The notes below the pieces were generated by a model. It ran no database searches, was not told the origin of the DNA, and saw nothing but the letters and a program-made list of their open reading frames with translations. This document shows positions 35,833-43,985 of a DNA stretch of 64,000 bases, piece by piece. The stretch lies in assembly GCF_023278365.1 (NCBI RefSeq), contig NZ_CP075338.1:2790001-2854000 (forward strand), written 5' to 3'. This DNA is from Epilithonimonas zeae (GTDB taxonomy: Bacteria; Bacteroidota; Bacteroidia; Flavobacteriales; Weeksellaceae). Made by a program: the position numbers and the translations under genes. The first letter of the stretch is position 1, and every line of letters starts with the position of its first letter.

Positions 35833-36876
35833 CTATCCTAAAGTTCTGTTGATATCGAATCCACCTTCTGCCATTCCGTAAAATCCGGTATTCCCACACC
35901 AAGGACATTTTGCATTGCCGTCGCCGTTGATGCAATGAATTCCGCCACAAATGCAGGTTGCCAAAGCAAAATTGTTACCACAAGAAGGACAACTCGGATT
36001 GCCATAAAGTTCTTCACTTGAAATTTTGTTGGAAATAGCAGAATCCGCAGAGTATTCCCAATAAGAATTTTCATCGATTCTATAGGCACCTTCAACTTTG
36101 TAAAATCTGGTTTGGAAGCCGGGAACATTCGATTCCTGCAAAGCTTTCTTGAATTTCAGAAGATACATTTTGTCATTGGTAGAACATTTTCCACTGAGGA
36201 CAACAAAATTATTATCCGGCAACGAATGATTTTTAGACAAATCTATTTTTTCAACAATATCCGGATTGGATTTGCTAAGATCGATTCCTTCTTTATTGGT
36301 ATTATTGATATTTTCGCTGGTTGTTTTGATGGAAGCTGTTACCCATTTGAAAAATTCTTTATAGGAATTGCTGTCGGTATTATTGAACAACAAAACCTGA
36401 TCAGACAATCTTCCTAACAGATTGAGATTGGTATTATCACCAATAGAAATGATGACTAAGTTACTTTTGCCTCGATAATCATTATTCCAACGATTGATTG
36501 CTTTTTCGGAATCGTCTGTAGGAATTCCGTCTGTAAATAGAAAGACAATCGGTTTCCAGTCGCCTTTTCTTTCATAGGTTGTTTTCACTACATCTCTGTC
36601 GATAGCGTTCATCAGTTCTTCCAAACCTTTTGACAGCGAAGTTCCACTACCAATCGGAATTTTCGGCGGATAAAAAGTAATCACATCCTGCAATGGCGTA
36701 ATCGTCTTACTTTTTCCTGCAAAACCGATGATGGAAATCCAAACTGTTTCCAAAGCATATGGATCAGTTTTGAGTTCTTTGATAATGGTTGCAATTCCTT
36801 CCTGAACCTGTTCAATCGGTTCGCCAATCATCGATTCTGAAACATCCAGAAGGAAATAAATTGGTAATCTTCTCAT
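35833..36876 (-). CDS. TerY-type vWA protein with C-terminal zinc ribbon
   Basis: 347 aa. The von Willebrand A domain (about residues 1-190) has a complete MIDAS: D11-x-S13-x-S15 in LDVSESM and TDGIPTDD. A middle region follows, with LSGKCSTNDKMYLLKFKKAL. The C-terminal TerY-C metal-binding module has CPSCGNNFA, CICGGIHC and CPWCG. Of the three tandem vWA proteins only this one carries the ribbon and lies beside the phosphatase and kinase, so it is the TerY of the TerY-P triad. It probably acts as a cytoplasmic metal-dependent assembly factor. Confidence 0.92.
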   Translation of the reverse strand: MRRLPIYFLLDVSESMIGEPIEQVQEGIATIIKELKTDPYALETVWISIIGFAGKSKTITPLQDVITFYPPKIPIGSGTSLSKGLEELMNAIDRDVVKTTYERKGDWKPIVFLFTDGIPTDDSEKAINRWNNDYRGKSNLVIISIGDNTNLNLLGRLSDQVLLFNNTDSNSYKEFFKWVTASIKTTSENINNTNKEGIDLSKSNPDIVEKIDLSKNHSLPDNNFVVLSGKCSTNDKMYLLKFKKALQESNVPGFQTRFYKVEGAYRIDENSYWEYSADSAISNKISSEELYGNPSCPSCGNNFALATCICGGIHCINGDGNAKCPWCGNTGFYGMAEGGFDINRTLG

Positions 36877-36894
36877 AGCATTTGGTTTTTGGTT

Positions 36895-37533
36895 TTAGAC
36901 GATAATATTGAGTTCGCTTGGCGGTGGAGGAAGTGTCATAGATTCCCCTGTTCCTTGGGATTTGCTTCCCATTTCGATAGAAGAACTTACCCATTGGAAA
37001 AATGTGGTCAAAGTAGAAGCATCGGTTGTATCAAGCTTTACAACATTATTGGTTAATTCCTGAAGGAAACTAACTTCTGCTTTCGGTCCCGCTGCACAAC
37101 CTACAATAACCCCGAAATCTAAAGCTTTGATTTTGGGAATCATTTCTCTATATTTTTGCAAGTCAGACGGTTTGCCATCTGTAAAAATAAATAATAGAGG
37201 TTTCCAATCTCCTTTTCTGTCTGCAGAACCTTTGATCAAATCTTTATTGACCAAATCATAAATCATTTCCAAAGCCTGACCTGTATGCGTTGGTCCACTG
37301 TCCGGACATTTGATTTCGACCGGATGAAAACTTGCCAAATCCACCAATGGAATCAGATTGTTAACTTCTCTGTCAAACGTCACAACATTGATATGGAGAG
37401 AATCCATCGCTTGCGGATCTGTTCTCAGCATACTTATCAAACCATTGAATCCGTTATTCAGCGCAGCAATTGGTTCGCCTCGCATTGATCCGGAAGTGTC
37501 TAATAAGAAATAAGCTAAAAGTCGTCTGTTCAT
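36895..37533 (-). CDS. TerY-type vWA domain protein
   Basis: 212 aa, a stand-alone vWA domain. MIDAS: D12-x-S14-x-S16 in LDTSGSMRGEP and TDGKPSD near residue 120. The C-terminus ends in a proline-rich TLPPPPSELNIIV, almost the same as the end of the next vWA protein, PPPPSELVIVS. The two are recent tandem duplicates that have diverged in the middle. Family members assemble with TerD proteins in a metal-dependent way. It is separated from its neighbours by 2 and 18 nt. Confidence 0.92.
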   Translation of the reverse strand: MNRRLLAYFLLDTSGSMRGEPIAALNNGFNGLISMLRTDPQAMDSLHINVVTFDREVNNLIPLVDLASFHPVEIKCPDSGPTHTGQALEMIYDLVNKDLIKGSADRKGDWKPLLFIFTDGKPSDLQKYREMIPKIKALDFGVIVGCAAGPKAEVSFLQELTNNVVKLDTTDASTLTTFFQWVSSSIEMGSKSQGTGESMTLPPPPSELNIIV

Positions 37534-37535
37534 AA

Positions 37536-38174
37536 TTATGATACGATTACCAGTTCAGATGGTGGTGGCGGCAATTGATCCAATCCCACAAAATCAATTC
37601 CGGTTTCTTCCACTTTTGTAGAAGTTGTGGAAATGGATGCCGTTACCCATTGGAAAAATTTGGAAATACTTTCAGAATCTGCATTGTCCAATCTTACGAC
37701 AGAACTTGTGATCTGTTTCAAAATAGCATCATCTGCACCAGAACCAGCTGCACATCCGACAATCAAACCTTTGTTGACATTTTTAAGTTTATTAAAACCA
37801 ATCTGCCAATCATCCGTTGGGATTCCGTCTGTCATTATGAAAGTCAGAGGTTTCCAATCCCCTTTTTGCTCGGTAGTTGTTTTGGTAATCTCGAGTTCCA
37901 TTTTGTCTGCCAATAATCCTAAAGCAGCGCCCAAAGAAGTTGTGCTTTGCGCTTTGATATCGACCATTTGGAAAGATGCCAAATCTGTCAACGGAACTAT
38001 TTGCTTGGCTTCACTATCAAATGTTATGATACTGACATAAGCAGTTTCGATAGCCTGAGGATTTTGACGCAAAGAATGCAACATCATCTGAACGCCATTT
38101 TTCACAGCTTCTATCGGTTCTCCTGACATAGAGCCTGACGTATCGAGTAATAAATAAACGGGTAATCTTCTCAT
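37536..38174 (-). CDS. TerY-type vWA domain protein
   Basis: 212 aa, stand-alone vWA domain and paralogue of the adjacent downstream gene. MIDAS D11-x-S13-x-S15 in LDTSGSMSGEP; TDGIPTDDWQ near residue 119; GCAAGSGADD in the following strand. The C-terminal tail LPPPPSELVIVS is shared. Its ATG follows the stop of the 133-aa membrane protein gene without spacing, so translation is probably coupled. Confidence 0.92.
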   Translation of the reverse strand: MRRLPVYLLLDTSGSMSGEPIEAVKNGVQMMLHSLRQNPQAIETAYVSIITFDSEAKQIVPLTDLASFQMVDIKAQSTTSLGAALGLLADKMELEITKTTTEQKGDWKPLTFIMTDGIPTDDWQIGFNKLKNVNKGLIVGCAAGSGADDAILKQITSSVVRLDNADSESISKFFQWVTASISTTSTKVEETGIDFVGLDQLPPPPSELVIVS

Positions 38175-38576
38175 TTAATTGACATTATAAGTTGGTGTTT
38201 CTGACTCAGATTTATTATTAATCAAACTTTCTCCATAACCTGTATGACCATAAGAATCATCGTTTTGATTGATGTGGCCCATTACTTCTTGAGTAATATT
38301 CTTCCCTCCTGAAAGTACTCCGAATATCGAACCTATTGTATAAATCGGTCCCCAAGGAATTCCCCACCAGCCGACAATCAAAGATGTTCCAAGATGTTTC
38401 AAACCTGGTGTTATTGATGATTTGCCTGGTGGAATAAAATAAATGGAACTTGGTCTCTTGAATGTCATAAATATAATGGAGATGCAGTAATTGTACATTA
38501 CAAATTTACCGCCGTTATTTACCATTCCTCTGATTTGCTGGGTTGTTAAACCATCTGTGTTTTTAATTTTCATCAT
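38175..38576 (-). CDS. Small membrane protein of the Ter operon, 133 aa
   Basis: Not a classical Ter component. The N-terminal part reads LTTQQIRGMVNNGGKFVMYN. A Trp/Gly-rich hydrophobic stretch, SLIVGWWGIPWGPIYTIGSI, at about residues 85-104 resembles a conserved motif of uncharacterised proteins often annotated as hypothetical in Bacteroidota. The tail is Ser/Asn-rich and disordered. Probably one or two membrane insertions (also ISIIFMTF near 33-40). It starts within the stop of the upstream TerD gene (ATGA) and abuts the next vWA gene. The context suggests an envelope anchor for TerD/vWA proteins (inference). Confidence 0.8.
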   Translation of the reverse strand: MMKIKNTDGLTTQQIRGMVNNGGKFVMYNYCISIIFMTFKRPSSIYFIPPGKSSITPGLKHLGTSLIVGWWGIPWGPIYTIGSIFGVLSGGKNITQEVMGHINQNDDSYGHTGYGESLINNKSESETPTYNVN

Positions 38577-39229
38577 AAGTAGTTTTTATTAATTCTGTGA
38601 ATCGTTTGTCCAATAAACGCATCATCTGTCGGGTCGCCTATGGCATCGAATTTCCATTCTTCTCCCCTTTTGTACAATTTGGCCATAATAATGGCCGTTT
38701 TGTTTCGATAAGCAGATTCTGCTGAGACATTATAAGTTGCAAAAACAGAATTTACTCGCTTAGGCGTACCTTCAAACATTCTGATTTTCGCATAAGGAAT
38801 CTCTGAAAAATCCTCTTTTCCAACATTATTAAGAAAAAAGAAAATCTTAGAAACTTTCGGGTCTATTTTTGAAAGGTCAACTGTAATTATTTCATTATCC
38901 AAACCATCATCGCCTCCCTTATCACCTTCCAAATCGTCTCCTGTGTGTCGTAGAGCATTATCTTGTGACACCAATTTACCTTTTGGAAGTCCAAACTTCT
39001 GCAAAACATCAATATTGTAAAGCGGTGAGTAGAGGTGGTCACAAATATTATTATTAGTATCAAATAAGATACAGCTTAAGTCTAGGTCCACATCTTTGGA
39101 AGACCTCATCCCTAGAAAATTCTTCTTTTCTATTGCACCCCAGTTAACGCCAACACAAAAGTTTGTTAATGTTTCTCCAGAGCTTTTTCTAAGGTCAATT
39201 TTCTGTCCTTTTTGTAAATTGATTGACAT
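38573..39229 (-). CDS. TerD-family protein
   Basis: 218 aa TerD-domain protein. N-terminus SINLQKGQKIDLRK; calcium-binding-type acidic loops DLDLSCILFDTNN and GDDLEGDKGGDDG; C-terminus RGEEWKFDAIGDPTDD. TerD domains bind calcium and form complexes near the membrane in stress response. It is one of five TerD-type copies in the operon and closest to the copy directly upstream (39268-39879), apparently a tandem duplicate. Translationally coupled to the 133-aa membrane protein gene. Confidence 0.94.
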   Translation of the reverse strand: MSINLQKGQKIDLRKSSGETLTNFCVGVNWGAIEKKNFLGMRSSKDVDLDLSCILFDTNNNICDHLYSPLYNIDVLQKFGLPKGKLVSQDNALRHTGDDLEGDKGGDDGLDNEIITVDLSKIDPKVSKIFFFLNNVGKEDFSEIPYAKIRMFEGTPKRVNSVFATYNVSAESAYRNKTAIIMAKLYKRGEEWKFDAIGDPTDDAFIGQTIHRINKNYL

Positions 39230-39267
39230 TGTTATTAGTTTTTATTTTAAGATTAATTTTGAAAAAA

Positions 39268-39879
39268 TTATAAATAATTCTGTCTCACAGTTTCTACGGT
39301 TTCCTGCAGTTTTCTGTCTCTTGTAGGCTCTCCGATTGCATTGAATTTCCATTCACCGTTTCTTTTGTAGAAAACGCCCATTACCATTGCCACGTGACCA
39401 CCGAAATTATCGCCTTTTGCAATATTATAAGTTGCAAAAACTTCATTCACTCGGCTTGGTGTTCCTTCATAAATTCTAATCGATGCAAACGGAATCGTTC
39501 CGAAATCCTGTCCTTTGTAGCTATTCAAAACAAACGCAACGGACTGAACATTAGGACTTAATTTAGAAAAATCTAAAGTAATGATCTCATTATCCAGACC
39601 ATCGTCACCGGACAAATCACCCGTAAGATCATCACCGCTGTGTTTTACAGCACCGTCTCTAGACTTCAGTTGTCCAAAATAGACTACATCTACAGAATTT
39701 TTAGCTTCATCAAACAAAAGACAGCTTGCATCCAAATCCACTGCTTCTTTTGTCACGCTACCTAACCAGCTTTTTTTCTCGATTGCGCCCCAGTTAACGC
39801 CCACACAAACATTTTGTAATGTAGAGCCATTTTCTTTTACCAGACTTATTCTTTGTCCTTTTTGTAAGTTGATTGCCAT
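39268..39879 (-). CDS. TerD-family protein
   Basis: 203 aa. N-terminus AINLQKGQRISLVKENG, then NWGAIEKKSW shared with the adjacent paralogue. Acidic loops DLDASCLLFDEAKN and GDDLTGDLSGDDG supply the calcium ligands. The C-terminus NGEWKFNAIGEPTRD is the TerD ending. The same insertion of an NWGAIEKK segment in this and the next copy separates this pair from the shorter TerD copies at 41943 and 44644. It lies 2 nt after the unknown 322-aa gene. Confidence 0.95.
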   Translation of the reverse strand: MAINLQKGQRISLVKENGSTLQNVCVGVNWGAIEKKSWLGSVTKEAVDLDASCLLFDEAKNSVDVVYFGQLKSRDGAVKHSGDDLTGDLSGDDGLDNEIITLDFSKLSPNVQSVAFVLNSYKGQDFGTIPFASIRIYEGTPSRVNEVFATYNIAKGDNFGGHVAMVMGVFYKRNGEWKFNAIGEPTRDRKLQETVETVRQNYL

Positions 39880-39881
39880 TA

Positions 39882-40850
39882 TTATTGTATTTTATTATTT
39901 AAATTTAGATTAAGCATAGAATTAAGAATACTCAGTTCTTCATCGATGCTGATGACTTGGTTTAAGACTTCCTGACTGTCCAATGTTTCTTTATATTTTT
40001 CCAACATTGTGATGACTTCTTCAGGAAGTTCGGTTTTCATATTGTCGGCTTTTGTTTTAAGCTCCTCATTTCTATTTCTGAGTTCGCTGACAATGGATTT
40101 TTTAGACGATGTATTGGGAGAGCGATCCAGTAACAATGCAATATCTTGCTCCAAAAGATAAAACTCATTGGTCTGCAGATTCCAGATAAAATCTTCATCC
40201 GTGTCTACAATTCTGAACAATTCAAAAATCTGATTGCTAATGATATAACCACAAATAAATCTGATTTTAAAGTTATTAGCATTCAGTTTTCCTAATAATT
40301 TTCGTTCTATATCAACATTGTCGAACTCATAATATTTGACATCAGGCAAACTGAGCAGACAATCTATTTTCGCTTCTTTCCTGTAGTAATCCTGAGCATA
40401 GATATTAGAAAGATTCCTGATTTTCTTATAATCTACAGGGGTTACCACATCGGTCAAATTTTTATAAATAGATTTTAAAAAATCTGAAACCAGAGCATTC
40501 TGATATTTTCTTTCAGTACCGAAATCGCGGCCTCCTTTTTCCTGCGAAATAAATGCAGCGATATAATCCTCATTAGCATCAATTTCCTTATAAGCCGTAA
40601 GAATCCCTGCCTCCTTTTGTTTTTTAATTTTATCAAGAAGAACTATCAGGCTATCAGTGTATTGAAGATGAAACAACTCTAGCTTATTGATATCCAGACC
40701 TGCAATGGATTTGGATTCAAAATAAGAATGGATCACTTCTGTTTTGATGATAATATTGATAAGATCTTCCTGTCTAAAAAACTTACTTAGAAGCTTGAGT
40801 TTCTGAATTCTTTTTTTACTGTTCTTTAATATTTCCTTCTCCGGACTCAA
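39882..40850 (-). CDS. Unrecognised Ter-operon protein, 322 aa
   Basis: Predicted cytoplasmic and mainly helical, with no signal peptide or metal motif. The first third is basic and helical (KNSKKRIQKLKLLSKFFR). The middle has KYYEFDNVDIERKLLGKL and a hydrophobic IRFICGYIISNQIFELF. The last 90 residues form a coiled coil (SKKSIVSELRNRNEELKTKA). The start is TTG (reading MSPEKE), as no ATG lies in frame in the 7-nt gap. Position directly after telA suggests a partner of TelA. I do not recognise a family; a distant link to XpaC-like TelA partners is possible but not seen. Confidence 0.8.
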   Translation of the reverse strand: MSPEKEILKNSKKRIQKLKLLSKFFRQEDLINIIIKTEVIHSYFESKSIAGLDINKLELFHLQYTDSLIVLLDKIKKQKEAGILTAYKEIDANEDYIAAFISQEKGGRDFGTERKYQNALVSDFLKSIYKNLTDVVTPVDYKKIRNLSNIYAQDYYRKEAKIDCLLSLPDVKYYEFDNVDIERKLLGKLNANNFKIRFICGYIISNQIFELFRIVDTDEDFIWNLQTNEFYLLEQDIALLLDRSPNTSSKKSIVSELRNRNEELKTKADNMKTELPEEVITMLEKYKETLDSQEVLNQVISIDEELSILNSMLNLNLNNKIQ

Positions 40851-40857
40851 TTTTTAT

Positions 40858-41943
40858 TTAAGAATTTTGAATTTGTTTTTTCAAAGTATCTTCCAGGTTT
40901 TTAAGTTCTACATCCAACTGCTGTCTGGATTGTGCACCTTGCTGCTGGATTTGTTTCACCTCATTCAAAGTACTAATCAATGAACTTGTTGTATCCCGAA
41001 GCGTATCTATAGAAACAATCGTTTGCTCGTTAGCACGTGCCACATCAATTGTATTTTGCTGTAATCGTTGTGCATTTTTTCTAAGGATTTCTTCCGTTGT
41101 AGAAGACACTTTTTTCTGAACATCAATATTTTGCTGCTGTCTATGCATCGCCACAGCCAAAGTCAATTGGTTTTTCCAAACAGGAAGCGTTGTCGTCAAA
41201 ATAGTTTGTGCTTTTTCAGCAATAGAAACATTGTTATTCTGAATCAATCTGATTTGAGGCAACGATTGCAAAATGATGAAACGAACGACCTTCAAATCAG
41301 CCAGTCTTCTGTCCAATCTTGCGATAAAATCTCTTTTGTCAGCAATCTGGTAATCCTGATATTGAGCAGCATTGATTTCCATCAAAGCCAATTCTTCACT
41401 GGATTTTTGCATTCTGAGACTTCCTGCAATGATGTAATCTTCAATCTTTTTTACAGATTCTATATTGCTGGTAAAAATCGTTTGAAGAACTGCATTATCT
41501 TTTGTTGAATTGATGATTCCTGCATTGACTTTATTCGAAATGTCCGAAATATTATTGACGATTTTGTCATATTTCACAAACAAAGTTTCGACAGAACTTA
41601 CCATTTTGCTTAAGAAAGGAATCTTTTTCAGGAATTTCTTCACAGAACTTCCTTCCAATTCATCAACATCTACATAGTTGAGCTCAACCAATAGTTTATT
41701 AATCAATTCTCCAACTTCTCCAGAGTTTGATTTTCTAACATTATTCAGGAAAGAATCACTTTGATTAGCCAAAGAATTTTGCAATTCCGACCCAAAATTG
41801 ATAATCGAATTCGGGTTTTGTTCGTCTAATGAGCCAGAAAGACTGTCGTATTTCTGAACATCAATTGACGGAAGTTGCGCCAAATCTACGTTGCCATTTT
41901 TGTCAATGACAGGGCTTGTTACTTGAGGTAAATCCATTTCCAT
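40858..41943 (-). CDS. telA: Toxic anion resistance protein TelA
   Basis: 361 aa, all-helical TelA/KlaA family linked to resistance to tellurite and other toxic anions. Typical features are the middle VRFIILQSLPQIRLIQNNN, TTTLPVWKNQLTLAVAMHRQQ and the C-terminal long helix ending in LKNLEDTLKKQIQ. The family's biochemical role is unknown. It acts in the cytoplasm, probably with TerD proteins. The ATG overlaps the stop of the upstream TerD gene as TAATG, so translation is coupled. Confidence 0.95.
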   Translation of the reverse strand: MEMDLPQVTSPVIDKNGNVDLAQLPSIDVQKYDSLSGSLDEQNPNSIINFGSELQNSLANQSDSFLNNVRKSNSGEVGELINKLLVELNYVDVDELEGSSVKKFLKKIPFLSKMVSSVETLFVKYDKIVNNISDISNKVNAGIINSTKDNAVLQTIFTSNIESVKKIEDYIIAGSLRMQKSSEELALMEINAAQYQDYQIADKRDFIARLDRRLADLKVVRFIILQSLPQIRLIQNNNVSIAEKAQTILTTTLPVWKNQLTLAVAMHRQQQNIDVQKKVSSTTEEILRKNAQRLQQNTIDVARANEQTIVSIDTLRDTTSSLISTLNEVKQIQQQGAQSRQQLDVELKNLEDTLKKQIQNS

Positions 41944-42497
41944 TATTGATATAAACTTAAATATTTAGCTAAACCTTCTCTTTGTCCATTCCCAACAGCT
42001 TCGAACTTCCATTCGCCGTTTCTCTCATAAATTCTACCGAATTCTACGGCTGTTTCGATTGAGAAATCCTCATCTAATTCGTACTTTAAAATCTCTTCAT
42101 TGGTTTCAGTATTGAAAACTCTGATGAATGAATTTCTCACCTGTCCGAAGTTTTGATTTCTGGAATCCGCTTCGTGAATCGTTACCACAACGATGATTTC
42201 CTTAACTCTAGGGTCGATACCTGTAAGATCAATTTTAATTTGCTCATCATCGCCGTCGCCGTCTCCAGTCAGGTTATCTCCAGTGTGAGTTACAGATTTG
42301 TCAGGAGTTTGCAAGTTGTTATAAAAAACAAAGAACTCATCCGCTACCAATTTTTTATTCTCGCCCAACACAAAAACCGAAGCATCCAAATCGAAAGCAC
42401 CTCCAGTAGATGAATTGTTTGCGTCCCAGCCTAGTCCAATAGTGAATTTTGGGGCATTAATATTTTGTCTTTGTCCTTTTTGTAAGTTGATTGCCAT
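41943..42497 (-). CDS. TerD-family protein
   Basis: 184 aa, short TerD type. AINLQKGQRQNINAPKFTIG at the N-terminus, then GLGWDAN; DLDASVFVLGENKK and GDNLTGDGDGDDEQI as acidic calcium loops; VREIVVVVTIHEA-like strand; NGEWKFEAVGNGQRE at the end. It is most similar to the first gene of the operon (44644-45219), not to the 39-kb pair. Its first 22 codons overlap, in another frame, the 3' end of the phosphoribosyltransferase-like gene. Confidence 0.95.
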   Translation of the reverse strand: MAINLQKGQRQNINAPKFTIGLGWDANNSSTGGAFDLDASVFVLGENKKLVADEFFVFYNNLQTPDKSVTHTGDNLTGDGDGDDEQIKIDLTGIDPRVKEIIVVVTIHEADSRNQNFGQVRNSFIRVFNTETNEEILKYELDEDFSIETAVEFGRIYERNGEWKFEAVGNGQREGLAKYLSLYQ

Positions 42498-43306
42498 TGT
42501 AATTTATTTTTTAATTTGATTATATTTTGTTTGTATTCTTCTACCAAATGGTAGTTGTTGCTGATTGCCAGATTCAGGATTTCTTTTCTTTTAGCTTCTG
42601 AAATATTGTTATAAATATTCTCAAAATCCTGGTCCTGCATTAGCAAAATGTATTTTGTAATCCTTGTGTTGAAGTGGAAATCTCTGCCGTTAATTACATC
42701 AATCAAATCTTCAGTGGTTTTAATTTTGAAATAATTGTAATGATTTTCGATTTTTGGATGGATATTTTTGTTCATTAATTCAGCAAAATAAACGAAGATG
42801 AATTCGCCATTCACGTCATAATGTTTCAGGATTTTATCGACTGTATTTTCGTGACTTCCTGTGATTTTGATATCGTCCAAGAAAAGACAGAACTTGCCAT
42901 CTACAAAGCTTTTATCGATGTAATAAGTATCATTGGCGATGAGATTGATTCTTTCCTCATAACTCATATTGCCATAATCTTCCACATAAGTTTGCTTTCT
43001 GTGGATTTTTCCTTCCAGACAAGCTGATTTTCCATTCTCGAACAGGAAATAATTAAGCTGTTCCTTGAAATAGAAACAAAGAAAGTTCGAAGCTGTTGGA
43101 ATCGAATGATAAGGACTTGGAAACAGAATAATCTCTTCCTGTTCCAACAACTCATCTCTGAATTCTGAAATAAATCCCTGAAATAATTCTTCAGCAAATT
43201 CTTTCGCTACAGAAGTGTCTCCAAACTTGAACCTGCTGTAACTTCCTTCATCAAAAGGACTTTTAAGTTCACTTTCTATTTTATGTAAACTATATCTTTT
43301 TTTCAT
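42431..43306 (-). CDS. Phosphoribosyltransferase-like protein (Ter biosynthetic module)
   Basis: 291 aa. A PRPP-binding signature is visible: CLFLDDIKITGSHENT with D144-D145 and T149-G150-S151. Upstream strands include LFPSPYHSIPTASNF, giving a type-I PRTase-like core of about residues 55-190, with a helical C-terminal extension. Ter-associated PRTases are proposed to help make a nucleoside-like metabolite together with HAD and other enzymes. It lies 7 nt after the HAD gene. The last 67 nt overlap the next terD gene in another frame, adding a Lys-rich tail (KKDKDKI). Confidence 0.85.
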   Translation of the reverse strand: MKKRYSLHKIESELKSPFDEGSYSRFKFGDTSVAKEFAEELFQGFISEFRDELLEQEEIILFPSPYHSIPTASNFLCFYFKEQLNYFLFENGKSACLEGKIHRKQTYVEDYGNMSYEERINLIANDTYYIDKSFVDGKFCLFLDDIKITGSHENTVDKILKHYDVNGEFIFVYFAELMNKNIHPKIENHYNYFKIKTTEDLIDVINGRDFHFNTRITKYILLMQDQDFENIYNNISEAKRKEILNLAISNNYHLVEEYKQNIIKLKNKLQWQSTYKKDKDKILMPQNSLLD

Positions 43307-43313
43307 AACTTTT

Positions 43314-43979
43314 TTAAAATTTCACCAGTTGTGCTTTGACGCCAAATCGTTTTGCGCCTTCATAATCTGCAATTCTATTATCGCCTATATGTAAAATTTT
43401 TTCTTTTTCAACTTTTCTTAACTCATTGATTTTATTAAACATCATATCAAAAATCTTTAAGTTCGGTTTCGAAGCTTTTACCTCATCAGAAAAAATCATA
43501 AACGAAAAATAATTGGCCAAGCCGTGATGTTCCAAAACTTTCCTCAAAGATTCTCCATTGATAAACGCTGTGTTGCTTAAGATGCTTGCTGTTTTATTTT
43601 TTTCTTTGATTTCAATTAATATTTCCTCAATATTTTCCCATAAAATGACAGGTATATTATTCAGAAATAAGTCATCTACCTGATGAAAAAACTGATTGAG
43701 GTCTTCCAAAGAAATCTTTTCTGTGTCTTTTCCCAAAGCATCCAACATTATCAAAAAAGTCTCTTCTCTTTCCAGATGATTGCCAGTTTTTTCTGATATC
43801 CTGTTAAACAAAATATCATAATGCCTGACAGTTTTCCGAACCTCATCAATATCTTTTTCAATAGAAAAAAAATCTCTGAATAACGCATCTCTTTTCCCCT
43901 TGAAATTAGGATTAGATTTGATGATTGTCAGCCAAAGGTCAAAAGAAAAATGCTCGTACGAGTCTATATCTATCTCCAC
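43314..43979 (-). CDS. HAD-fold hydrolase-like protein (Ter biosynthetic module)
   Basis: 221 aa with HAD-fold motifs: motif I SFDLWLTI with D14, motif II SILSNTAF, motif III with Lys in VKASKPNLK and motif IV HIGDNRIADYEG. The second Asp of the phosphatase DxD motif is replaced by Trp (D14-L-W16), so ordinary phosphatase chemistry is doubtful. HAD proteins of Ter clusters are proposed parts of a nucleotide-related metabolite pathway. The start is GTG (reading MEIDIDSYEHF), 6 nt after the preceding stop. Confidence 0.87.
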   Translation of the reverse strand: MEIDIDSYEHFSFDLWLTIIKSNPNFKGKRDALFRDFFSIEKDIDEVRKTVRHYDILFNRISEKTGNHLEREETFLIMLDALGKDTEKISLEDLNQFFHQVDDLFLNNIPVILWENIEEILIEIKEKNKTASILSNTAFINGESLRKVLEHHGLANYFSFMIFSDEVKASKPNLKIFDMMFNKINELRKVEKEKILHIGDNRIADYEGAKRFGVKAQLVKF

Positions 43980-43985
43980 AAACTA

